A stretch of 9,566 bases of DNA from Candidatus Poseidoniaceae archaeon (GTDB taxonomy: Archaea > Thermoplasmatota > Poseidoniia > Poseidoniales > Poseidoniaceae), in contig JALRLN010000049.1 of NCBI GenBank assembly GCA_023254445.1, positions 1 to 9,566 of the forward strand, given 5' to 3'. Below the pieces are notes generated by a model. It did not search any database. It was given only the letters and a program-made list of their open reading frames with translations, and was not told the origin of the DNA. Positions within the stretch are counted from its first letter, which is position 1; every line of letters starts with the position of its first letter. Position numbers and translations under genes: made by a program. Positions 1 to 6,807 of the stretch are shown one piece after another.

Positions 1-3000
1 GGCCTCGACAACGGCGTGAACAACTCCAACATGCACCCCGACTTTGCGGACCACATCCTCGACGTCGTGTCCTTCGGCGTCGAAACCGCAACGTGCTCGT
101 ACTATTCCCTCCCATCGTGCAACGACGGTGCGGCCGACGAATGGAGCGGGCACGGGACGCACGTCGCTGGTTCCGTCCTCGGGGACGGGACCTTCAGCAG
201 CGGCAGCATCGTCGGTGCAGCCCCTGAGGCACAACTGTACTTCCAAGCCATCGAGACCGAAGGCACCATCGGAGGCGTGACCGACGGGTACCTGCTTGGC
301 ATCCCCTCCGACCTCTACGACCTCTTCGAACCGGCGTACGACAACGGGTCCAGGGTCCACACCAATTCGTGGGGGGCCGACGTCAACGGGGCGTACACGA
401 CCAACTCCGCCCGGGCCGATGCCAGCGCGGTCGCGTTTTGGGACATGGCCATCCTCTTCGCGGCCGCGAACGCAGGCACCGATGGCGACAGCGACGGTGA
501 AGTGGACCTCGACAGCCTTGGTGCACCAGCGACCGCAAAGAACGTCATCACCGTCGGTGCGAGCGAAAACGACCGCCCAACCATCAACGCTGCATGGGGG
601 TCGTGGTGGCCAAGCGACTACCCGAGCAACCCAATCAGCAGCGACAAGATTGCCGACGACCCCGAGGGCATGGCGGCCTTCTCGAGCCGCGGACCGACGA
701 ACGATGGACGCCTCAAGCCCGACGTCTCCGCCCCGGGGACCTTCATCCTCTCAACGAAGTCACGACAGACCACAAGCAACGGGTGGATGGCGGGTCCAAA
801 CAGTTCCTACACCTACATGGGAGGAACCAGCATGGCCACCCCGTTGACCGCAGGCGCCACGGCGCTCCTGCTGCAGCACTTGATGGACAACGTTGGGCAC
901 ATGCAACCCAGTTCAGCGCTTGTGAAGTCGATCCTCGCAGCCTCGTCCATCGACATGGCCGGGCAGTACTCCTCCTCGACCAACGGTGCGGGAGAGCCAG
1001 CGCCCAACAACCACGAAGGGTGGGGGCGCGTCAACATGTGGACGGCGATCAACGCCTCCTTTGTCGATAACGAAAGCGTCGCAACCGGCGACGAGCGAGC
1101 GTGGAGTTTCAACGTCCCGGCAGGAGCACCGGAGTTCCGCGTGATGCTCGGATGGACCGACCCCGCATCGACGCCCAGCGCCTTCACCCACCTCGTGAAC
1201 GACCTCGACCTTGCGGTGAAGGACCCCAGCGGGACCTGGACCAACCTGAGCAACGACGAAGACAACCTACGGGGCCTGACGTTCTCCGCACCGGCCCAAG
1301 GCACGTGGGAGGTGCACGTGGTCGGGACGAACGTACCAAGCGGCCCGCAAATGTTCGCCATGACCCTCAGCGAAAACTGGAGCCTCACGAACACCACCAT
1401 CGATTCGGATCTGGACGGCGTGGAAGACGACAACGACGATTGCCCCAACCTCGCAGGCACCTCGACCATGGACCGTGAGGGGTGCCCGGACACGGACGGT
1501 GATGGATACTCCAACCCCGACGTCAACTGGAGCATGGCCGACGGAGCCGACGCCTTCCCTTCGGACGCGTCCCAATGGTCCGACGCCGACTTCGACGGCT
1601 ACGGTGACAACGCCGGCGGCACCACGCCGGACGCCTGCACGGCCACGGCGGGCAACTCCACCGGAGACCGATACGGCTGCCTCGACAGCGACGGTGACAC
1701 GTGGTCCGACCCCGATGCGGGCTGGACGGTGGAGGACGGAGCGGACGCGTGCGACGCGATCGCTGGACCCTCCTGGCGTGACCGCACCGGGTGCGCCGAC
1801 GAGGACGGCGACGGCGCCTCCGACCCTGACGCGACGGGGGCCGACGCCTCCAACGGCAGTTCATGGAGCGTCAGCGACGGTGCGGACGCCTACCTTGGGG
1901 ACAGCACCCAGTGGTTGGACAGCGACGGCGACGGCTACGGCGACAATCCACCACCCGCCACGGAAGGCGACGGCTGCCCCGCCGTGGCTGGCACCTCGCT
2001 CGAGGACCGCTTCGGCTGCCCAGACGCGGACGGCGATGGATGGTCCGATCCCGACGCGGGATGGTCCGTCAACGACGGGGCGGACGCTTTTCCAAGCGAA
2101 GCCAGCCAATGGGTCGATCAGGACGGGGACGGCTACGGCGACAACGCTTCCGGAACCGACCCCGACGCCTGCCCGACCGTGGCAGGAACATCGACCGAAA
2201 ACAACCGACTCGGCTGCCTCGACGGCGACGCGGACGGTTGGGCTGACGTCGACGATGCCTTCCCCGCCGAGATCAGCCAGTGGGCGGACAGCGACGGCGA
2301 CGGATACGGCGATAATCCGACCGGCGTGAACCCGGATGCATGCCCAACCACGAACGGAGCCTCCGACGAGGACCGGCTTGGCTGCGCCGACAGCGACGGC
2401 GATGGATGGTCCGATGGGGATGCGAACTGGACCGCGGCCGACGGAGCCGACCTATGGCCGAGTGACGTCACGCAATGGGCCGACAGCGACGGCGACGGAT
2501 ACGGCGACAACCCCGCAGGTACAGCCGGCGATGCCTGCCCGTCCACGGGTGGAAATTCGTCCGTGGACCGGCGTGGTTGCCCCGATGCCGACGGGGACGG
2601 TCGCAGCGACCCCGATGCGGGATGGACCACGCTTGACGGAGCCGATGCCTTCCCGAGCGACGGGGCGCGTTGGGCCGATACCGACGGCGACGGCTGGGAC
2701 GACACCATCGACGATGCGTGCCCGCTTGCTGCTGGGGACTCAAGCCACGACCGTATGGGGTGCCCCGACCGGGACGGCGACGGGTACTCCGACCCTGACG
2801 GGTTGTGGACCGTCGCGGACGGAGCGGACGCGTTCACGATGGATGGCACACAATGGGCCGATCAGGACGGCGATGGCTACGGCGACAACGCCACCGGAAC
2901 CCTCCCCGACGCCTGCCCAACGCAGGCTGGAACGTCATGGCAGAACGGAACGCTTGGTTGCCCGGATGCAGACGGTGACGGTTGGTCCGATACGGAAGAC

Positions 3001-4440
3001 CTTGCACCCAACGACGCAACCCAATGGGCCGACGCGGACGGCGACGGATGGTTCGACAACTCGGGTGGAACGATGCCCGACGCGTGTCCGTTTACCCCCG
3101 GCAACTCCACGGCGGCCAACCGCTACGGTTGCCCAGACAGGGACGGGGACGGGTGGGACGACAGCATCGACGTCCTTCCAGACACGCCTTCGCAATGGTC
3201 CGATCAGGACGGGGACGGGTACGGGGACAACGCCACCGGGCCGAGCCCGGACGCTTGCCCGGGAACGTCAGGCACTTCGACCATCGACCGCTTTGGGTGC
3301 CCCGACGCCGACGGCGACGGGGTCTCCGACCTCGGCGACGCGTTCCCGAACGACCCCACTCGGGACGCCGACACCGACGGTGACGGCATCGACGATGCGC
3401 TCGACGGTTGCCCGTCGCTGCCGGGCACCTCGGCGTCGCCTGTCGTGGGCTGCCCCGACGACGACGGGGACGGGGTCGCTGAAGCGCAAGCAGGTCAGGA
3501 CGGCATCGGCGTGGTACGAGCAGAAGACGGCGCGGACGCCTTCCCTGAAGACGCCAGCCAGTGGGAGGACAGCGACGGCGACGGATTCGGCGACAACGCC
3601 AGCGGAGCCGAACCCGACGCCTGCCCGCTCATCGCTGGAACCTCGACCGTCGACAGGTTTGGTTGTCCAGATTCGGACGGCGACGGCGCCTCGGACGAAG
3701 GCGATGAATTCCCGGAGGACCCGACCCAAATGGGGGACAGCGACGGCGATGGATACGGCGACAACACCAGCCTTGGGGCTGAATCGCCAGACCACTGGCC
3801 AAACGATGCTGCTCGCAACGTCGCGGAGGCCTCGCTGACCTGCAGTGTCGTGGACGCCACCATCGACCTGGCCTACGGCGACCGATTCTCGTTCACGTGT
3901 ACCGTGGAGCACGGCATGACCATCCCAGTGACAGCACGGCTCAGTTGGGACGGCGGTGATGCCGTGTTCGGAGGAACCAGAACCCAGACCATCGTGATCC
4001 AACCTGACGAAAACGGCTCCACCCTATGGTTCCAGGCCGAAGTGGCCCGGGCCGGAACAAGCAGCATCACCGTGACCGTGCGCGAGCCAGGAAGCATGGC
4101 CGCGATGGACGAATTCGTGCTTGACGTTCAGGTCGAAGACTCGCGCGGTGGAGGAGCGGAAAGCGCACAGCGGATCGAGTGGACGGCCGTCTCGTGGTGG
4201 CTTGACGATCAACGCGGACAGGTGGCGCTCGGCCAAGTGTTGCTCATCGTCGTCCTTCTCGGCACCCTCGCACGTGGCCGCATGCGAAAGCGGGCGTGGG
4301 ACGAAGAGCGAGAGGCCCTCGCCATGGCGGTCATCGAACGTCGACGAAGCCCGCCGCCTTCGCTGGACACACCGCCCGCGCCTCAAGGCATCTCGGCGTT
4401 TCAGCAAGGCGGAACCCCGCCGCCTCCCGGTCAGGGATGA
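1..4440 (+). CDS. Giant cell-surface subtilisin-like serine protease (S8 family, KP-43 type) with Asp-rich repeats and C-terminal membrane anchor; 5' partial
   Basis: Secreted endopeptidase held on the outer face of the membrane. The frame is open from base 1 and 1479 residues are visible. The first residues read GLDNG, so the catalytic Asp (usual motif D-T-G-x-D) and the signal peptide lie just left of the window. The GTG at 16 and ATG at 31 are internal. Visible catalytic residues are His51 in GHGTHVAG, the oxyanion Asn157 in AAANAG and Ser277 in GGTSMATP; FSSRGP and KPDVSAPG are also typical. Residues about 355-460 (LGWTDP, LVNDLDL, then SGPQMF) match the jelly-roll domain that follows the protease in KP-43-type enzymes. 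Residues 468-1273 are acidic repeats (separate entry). Residues about 1274-1395 form a beta-rich Ig-like domain with two Cys. Residues 1408-1424 are a hydrophobic helix followed by RGRMRKR, giving an N-out, C-in anchor, and then a Pro-rich cytoplasmic tail. The family call is firm; the substrate is unknown. Confidence 0.93.
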   Translation, partial: GLDNGVNNSNMHPDFADHILDVVSFGVETATCSYYSLPSCNDGAADEWSGHGTHVAGSVLGDGTFSSGSIVGAAPEAQLYFQAIETEGTIGGVTDGYLLGIPSDLYDLFEPAYDNGSRVHTNSWGADVNGAYTTNSARADASAVAFWDMAILFAAANAGTDGDSDGEVDLDSLGAPATAKNVITVGASENDRPTINAAWGSWWPSDYPSNPISSDKIADDPEGMAAFSSRGPTNDGRLKPDVSAPGTFILSTKSRQTTSNGWMAGPNSSYTYMGGTSMATPLTAGATALLLQHLMDNVGHMQPSSALVKSILAASSIDMAGQYSSSTNGAGEPAPNNHEGWGRVNMWTAINASFVDNESVATGDERAWSFNVPAGAPEFRVMLGWTDPASTPSAFTHLVNDLDLAVKDPSGTWTNLSNDEDNLRGLTFSAPAQGTWEVHVVGTNVPSGPQMFAMTLSENWSLTNTTIDSDLDGVEDDNDDCPNLAGTSTMDREGCPDTDGDGYSNPDVNWSMADGADAFPSDASQWSDADFDGYGDNAGGTTPDACTATAGNSTGDRYGCLDSDGDTWSDPDAGWTVEDGADACDAIAGPSWRDRTGCADEDGDGASDPDATGADASNGSSWSVSDGADAYLGDSTQWLDSDGDGYGDNPPPATEGDGCPAVAGTSLEDRFGCPDADGDGWSDPDAGWSVNDGADAFPSEASQWVDQDGDGYGDNASGTDPDACPTVAGTSTENNRLGCLDGDADGWADVDDAFPAEISQWADSDGDGYGDNPTGVNPDACPTTNGASDEDRLGCADSDGDGWSDGDANWTAADGADLWPSDVTQWADSDGDGYGDNPAGTAGDACPSTGGNSSVDRRGCPDADGDGRSDPDAGWTTLDGADAFPSDGARWADTDGDGWDDTIDDACPLAAGDSSHDRMGCPDRDGDGYSDPDGLWTVADGADAFTMDGTQWADQDGDGYGDNATGTLPDACPTQAGTSWQNGTLGCPDADGDGWSDTEDLAPNDATQWADADGDGWFDNSGGTMPDACPFTPGNSTAANRYGCPDRDGDGWDDSIDVLPDTPSQWSDQDGDGYGDNATGPSPDACPGTSGTSTIDRFGCPDADGDGVSDLGDAFPNDPTRDADTDGDGIDDALDGCPSLPGTSASPVVGCPDDDGDGVAEAQAGQDGIGVVRAEDGADAFPEDASQWEDSDGDGFGDNASGAEPDACPLIAGTSTVDRFGCPDSDGDGASDEGDEFPEDPTQMGDSDGDGYGDNTSLGAESPDHWPNDAARNVAEASLTCSVVDATIDLAYGDRFSFTCTVEHGMTIPVTARLSWDGGDAVFGGTRTQTIVIQPDENGSTLWFQAEVARAGTSSITVTVREPGSMAAMDEFVLDVQVEDSRGGGAESAQRIEWTAVSWWLDDQRGQVALGQVLLIVVLLGTLARGRMRKRAWDEEREALAMAVIERRRSPPPSLDTPPAPQGISAFQQGGTPPPPGQG
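1402..3819 (+). repeat. Array of 13 cysteine-paired, Asp-rich TSP3-like calcium-binding repeats inside the protease
   Basis: About 806 residues built from one module. It starts with CPxxAGTSxxDRxGCPD, then a DxDGDG loop, then in long modules a DPDxxW...DGADAFP segment, then SQW and a second loop of the DGDGYGDN type, ending PDA before the next Cys. The first Cys of successive modules falls at residues 481, 546, 584, 659, 724, 781, 846, 907, 972, 1029, 1086, 1137 and 1208. Spacings are therefore 65, 38, 75, 65, 57, 65, 61, 65, 57, 57, 51 and 71. The 65-residue form is canonical and the 57-residue form lacks most of the DPDxxW...DGA segment. Each module has two Cys 14 or 15 residues apart, suggesting one disulfide per module. 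The DxDxDG loops resemble thrombospondin type 3 repeats, which bind calcium. The likely role is a rigid Ca-dependent stalk projecting the protease from the membrane; this role is inferred. Confidence 0.9.
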
Positions 4441-4446
4441 GTGGAG

Positions 4447-4517
4447 TGCGGGTAGCGGGAGTCGAACCCGCGCAGCGAGCTTGGAAGGCTCGAGTGCTAC
4501 CACTACACCATACCCGC
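4447..4517 (-). tRNA. tRNA-Gly, anticodon UCC (DNA: TCC)
   Basis: The minus strand folds into a complete 71-nt cloverleaf. The acceptor stem GCGGGTA pairs with TACCCGC. The D arm is GTGT-AGTGGTA-GCAC. The anticodon stem CGAGC/GCTCG encloses the loop CTTCCAA with anticodon TCC. A short variable region CTGC follows, then the T arm GCGGG-TTCGACT-CCCGC and discriminator A. The 3' CCA is not encoded: the discriminator is followed directly by CTCCAC, so CCA must be added after transcription. There is no sign of an intron. The gene converges on the protease gene, with six bases between its 3' end and the protease stop codon, and diverges from the M28 peptidase gene. It decodes GGA/GGG glycine codons. 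Confidence 0.96.
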
Positions 4518-4618
4518 AGGTGTGGTGACCCGGCCTGTCGTGTCCCCGTCTTGAGACCATCGATGGCGTGGTGGACGAAGCGAAGCCCTTAGGACAACGG
4601 TCACGACCGAGGTGTTGC
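4518..4618. promoter_or_regulatory. Shared divergent upstream region of tRNA-Gly (-) and the M28 peptidase gene (+)
   Basis: These 101 bp are the only sizeable intergenic gap and must hold the promoters of both divergent genes. I see no convincing archaeal BRE/TATA pair on either strand; the stretch is GC-rich, and its least GC-rich patch (CCCTTAGGAC, about 4586-4595) is a poor TATA match. An imperfect 12-bp inverted repeat, CGGTC-AC-GACCG, sits at 4598-4609 and touches the ribosome binding site of the M28 gene. Its two-base centre makes an operator-like site more plausible than an RNA hairpin, but chance is possible. Confidence 0.4.
4609..4614 (+). promoter_or_regulatory. Shine-Dalgarno site deciding the start of the M28 peptidase
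   Basis: GAGGTG lies four bases before the ATG at 4619-4621. The frame is also open from an ATG at 4568, but that longer form would put 17 mostly polar or charged residues (including RSRPR) before the signal peptide. The ATG at 4619 gives a textbook lipoprotein signal peptide, so it is preferred. Confidence 0.75.
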
Positions 4619-6022
4619 ATGACGTCGAAGGTCCACACCGCGGTGCTGCTCGTCGGCCTGATGGTGCTTGGACCGTTGGCAGGATGCATGAGCGAGGAGG
4701 CCCCAGAGGCGATCGAGGCCGACGCTGTCTTGACGATCGACGGTCGCCCGGCGTCGGAGGCGACCATCGAGGCCGGAGCATGGCATGACCTGGTGTTGAT
4801 CGGGGACGGCCTTCGCATTTCGGCCCCCGCGGACGATGTGCTGCTCTTCGTGAACGGTTCTCTCGACATCGACAGTTCGGTCCCCGTCGACGGCGACCGC
4901 GTGTCCTTGCGCTTGTTGACCACACCGTACGCCGAGGAGGTGCTGCTGGTGATGTACGACGCGCAGGGCCGCAGCACCACCTTGGACATCCCGATGGTCA
5001 ACGGAACGCCCATCGTCTCCGGGGCGGATTGGTTCGAGAAGATGGAATACATCCTCTGCGATGTACCGTCCGACGATTGCGGAGCGTACAAGATGCGCTG
5101 GATGGGCGCAGGAAACGGTCAGTTTGAACGCGCGGCCATCTATTTCCAAGGACACTTCGACGGCCTTGGGTACGACACCCACATCATGCGGGTCAACGAC
5201 CACCTCAACCCAACCCAACCGGAATCGCTGAACGTGATTGCGTGGAAGCCGGGCCGCTCATCCGACTGCGTTCAGGGCATGGGGGCTCACATGGACATCG
5301 CTCCACCCGGTGGCCCCCCAGGCGGTGGAACCACCGAAGGGGCCTACGACAACACGGCAGGGACGGTGACGATGATGCTCTTCGCCCGCGTCCTGGCAGA
5401 CCTGGAGGTGGAGTGCGATACCTTCCTCGCGCTGTGGTCCTCAGAGGAAGAGGGGCTGCGAGGTTCGAACGCCTTTGCCAACAACGATTGCGATGCCTGT
5501 TTGCCTCAGGACAAGGAACTGAGGTTCTACATCAACATGGACATGATGGGCATTTCGTGGCCTGCGATGAAAGCCAATGGCGACCCCTTCCCGTACCATG
5601 CGTGGTCCGGCCCCGACATGGACCCTGAGGAACAGGACGTCGAAATCACGAGCATCCTCGACCACGTGCACCGCAACGTGCTCAAGGCGCCGATGGACCT
5701 CCGAATTGATGGCGAGTTCGGCGCCGGCTGCGACCAACATTGGGACGACCACAACAACCTCGTCATGGACGTTCACGAGGACACCTTCGGCCGTTCGGAT
5801 CACGTCACGTTCCGCAACCTCGGAGCGCAGACCATCTTCCACCTCGGCGCGTACGATGCCGATTACTCGGCCTACCACTCCCCGTCCGACACGCTGGAAA
5901 ACATGGTGAGCGTTGTGGGAGGCCGCGAAAACCTCGAGGGTAGCATCCAATTCGTGATGTGGGCGGCGATGCTGGAATTCTTGTTCGCGGACCAAACACC
6001 CGAAATTCGGAACGTTGGTTGA
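4619..6022 (+). CDS. M28-family zinc aminopeptidase-like lipoprotein
   Basis: Secreted, lipid-anchored metallopeptidase of 467 residues, probably trimming N-terminal residues from extracellular peptides. The N-terminus starts MTSK, followed by a hydrophobic stretch ending in the lipobox LAGC (Cys22), then an acidic Ser/Glu segment, as in lipoproteins. Residues about 34-130 are a beta-rich domain I do not recognise. The catalytic domain has the full co-catalytic zinc set: His224 (GAHMDIA), bridging Asp244 (GAYDNTAG), Glu276 as general base and Glu277 as ligand (SSEEEGLRGS), Asp308 (NMDMMG) and His420 (SAYHSPSD). A Gly/Pro-rich loop (APPGGPPGGG) sits between the first His and the bridging Asp. 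It stands alone between divergent tRNA-Gly and the convergent PPTase gene. Together with the S8 protease it forms a plausible exoprotein-degradation pair. The exact specificity (aminopeptidase or carboxypeptidase) cannot be read from sequence. Confidence 0.92.
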   Translation: MTSKVHTAVLLVGLMVLGPLAGCMSEEAPEAIEADAVLTIDGRPASEATIEAGAWHDLVLIGDGLRISAPADDVLLFVNGSLDIDSSVPVDGDRVSLRLLTTPYAEEVLLVMYDAQGRSTTLDIPMVNGTPIVSGADWFEKMEYILCDVPSDDCGAYKMRWMGAGNGQFERAAIYFQGHFDGLGYDTHIMRVNDHLNPTQPESLNVIAWKPGRSSDCVQGMGAHMDIAPPGGPPGGGTTEGAYDNTAGTVTMMLFARVLADLEVECDTFLALWSSEEEGLRGSNAFANNDCDACLPQDKELRFYINMDMMGISWPAMKANGDPFPYHAWSGPDMDPEEQDVEITSILDHVHRNVLKAPMDLRIDGEFGAGCDQHWDDHNNLVMDVHEDTFGRSDHVTFRNLGAQTIFHLGAYDADYSAYHSPSDTLENMVSVVGGRENLEGSIQFVMWAAMLEFLFADQTPEIRNVG

Positions 6023-6796
6023 TCAGCAGCCACGGCGTTGCGTGCTGCATCCAACGGTCCAGTCGTCGGCCTCGGCCATCGCGACCCGGGTGGCCTCCAA
6101 GACCTCGTCTTCTGGGTCCGTGGGTCGAAGGTCGAGTTCCACCAGGGCCAAGCCCATGATCAGGTGACCGTGGTGCAGATGCTGAACGTCAAGGCGAGCG
6201 CCATCGACCGAGCATTGCCCATCCACGTCGATGAGGATGGTGCGGGGATTCAGGTGCATCCCTTGACCGAGCGCCTTCTGGACCGCTTCCTTGCAGACCC
6301 ACGCACGAAGTGCATCCTGCGGGCCGGCAAACGAGGCACGTTCCTCCTCGTTGGCAAAAAAATCCCATGCATTCGCAGCGATGGTTCGGTCCGCAGGTTC
6401 GATGTCCACGCCGAGGCGCCAGCCGGGTGACGCAAGCGCAACGGCGGCCAGGCCGTTGCTGTGGGCGATCGAGACCGTGGGCAGGGGTTCACGCCGCCAT
6501 GTTCCCGGCAACCAATGCAAGTGTGGTGCACGCTGCTCGTCCCTTCGCACCTCAACTTCATCAACGTGCAGCAGCGTGCTTCGTTGGCCCCACCACATCG
6601 AGAGGGCTTCTGCGAGGAGCAAGCGGCCACCGAGGTGCTCCAATCGACGCTTCTCGGTGGCAAAACCATCCCATTCGTTCCTGCTCACGAGCGCTGGCAG
6701 CGGCTCGTCCTCGGGAGGAACGCGGTCAGGGATTGGGGCAACGCACACCAGCGTTCGAGGGACCGGTGACGCCCACGAAAGGGACAGTGCCTCCAT
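6023..6796 (-). CDS. Sfp-type 4'-phosphopantetheinyl transferase
   Basis: Cytoplasmic enzyme that moves the phosphopantetheine arm of CoA onto a conserved Ser of acyl/peptidyl carrier proteins, converting them to the holo form. The 257-residue product has the family signatures: SIAHS at 109-113, the magnesium-binding GVDIE at 129-133 (Asp131, Glu133), and W-x-x-K-E-A-x-x-K-A at 166-175 (Trp166, Lys169, Glu170, Lys174). Its length is in the usual range of the Sfp/EntD group and about twice that of AcpS, with a roughly 35-residue tail after the last core strand. It is the second gene of a minus-strand operon: the synthase stop codon is 9 bp upstream of its ATG, and GAGGG (6803-6807) overlaps that stop, six bases before the ATG. 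Translational coupling is likely. Its stop codon abuts that of the convergent M28 gene. The likely client is the carrier protein of the upstream synthase (inference). Confidence 0.93.
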   Translation of the reverse strand: MEALSLSWASPVPRTLVCVAPIPDRVPPEDEPLPALVSRNEWDGFATEKRRLEHLGGRLLLAEALSMWWGQRSTLLHVDEVEVRRDEQRAPHLHWLPGTWRREPLPTVSIAHSNGLAAVALASPGWRLGVDIEPADRTIAANAWDFFANEEERASFAGPQDALRAWVCKEAVQKALGQGMHLNPRTILIDVDGQCSVDGARLDVQHLHHGHLIMGLALVELDLRPTDPEDEVLEATRVAMAEADDWTVGCSTQRRGC

Positions 6797-6802
6797 GGAG
6801 AG

Positions 6803-6807
6803 CCCTC
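6803..6807 (-). promoter_or_regulatory. Shine-Dalgarno site of the PPTase gene, overlapping the synthase stop codon
   Basis: On the minus strand GAGGG shares its first two bases with the TGA stop of the synthase and lies six bases before the PPTase ATG. This arrangement supports the chosen start and suggests that ribosomes finishing the synthase re-initiate on the PPTase. Confidence 0.65.

Noticed and set aside
1402..3819. Periodic DNA repeats considered as CRISPR or satellite DNA
   Set aside because: The period is codon-based, units diverge mainly at third positions and variable residues, and the frame encodes consistent Asp/Cys modules, so the repetition is at protein level.
2336..3838. 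500-codon open frame on the + strand, frame 2, inside the protease repeats
   Set aside because: Its product is Thr/Arg/Pro-rich low-complexity sequence produced by reading the GAC/GGC repeats out of frame; the frame-1 protein has clear domains throughout.
4598..4609. Inverted repeat CGGTC-AC-GACCG as a regulatory operator
   Set aside because: Arms of five bases in GC-rich DNA arise easily by chance and no second copy was noticed near the other genes; kept only as a remark in the intergenic entry.
4568..4618. Upstream ATG of the M28 gene at 4568
   Set aside because: It would add 17 charged residues before the signal peptide and lacks the GAGGTG site that precedes the ATG at 4619.
4024..5091. 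355-codon minus-strand open frame across the protease end, the tRNA and the start of the M28 gene
   Set aside because: It runs through the tRNA gene and opposes two well-supported genes; the product has no recognisable motif. Long antisense frames are common in GC-rich DNA.
6356..6362. Run of seven T on the minus strand inside the PPTase gene, considered as a terminator or phase-variable tract
   Set aside because: It encodes Phe-Phe in a continuous frame with motifs intact on both sides, and there is no evidence of frame change; a single short run in one sequence is not enough.
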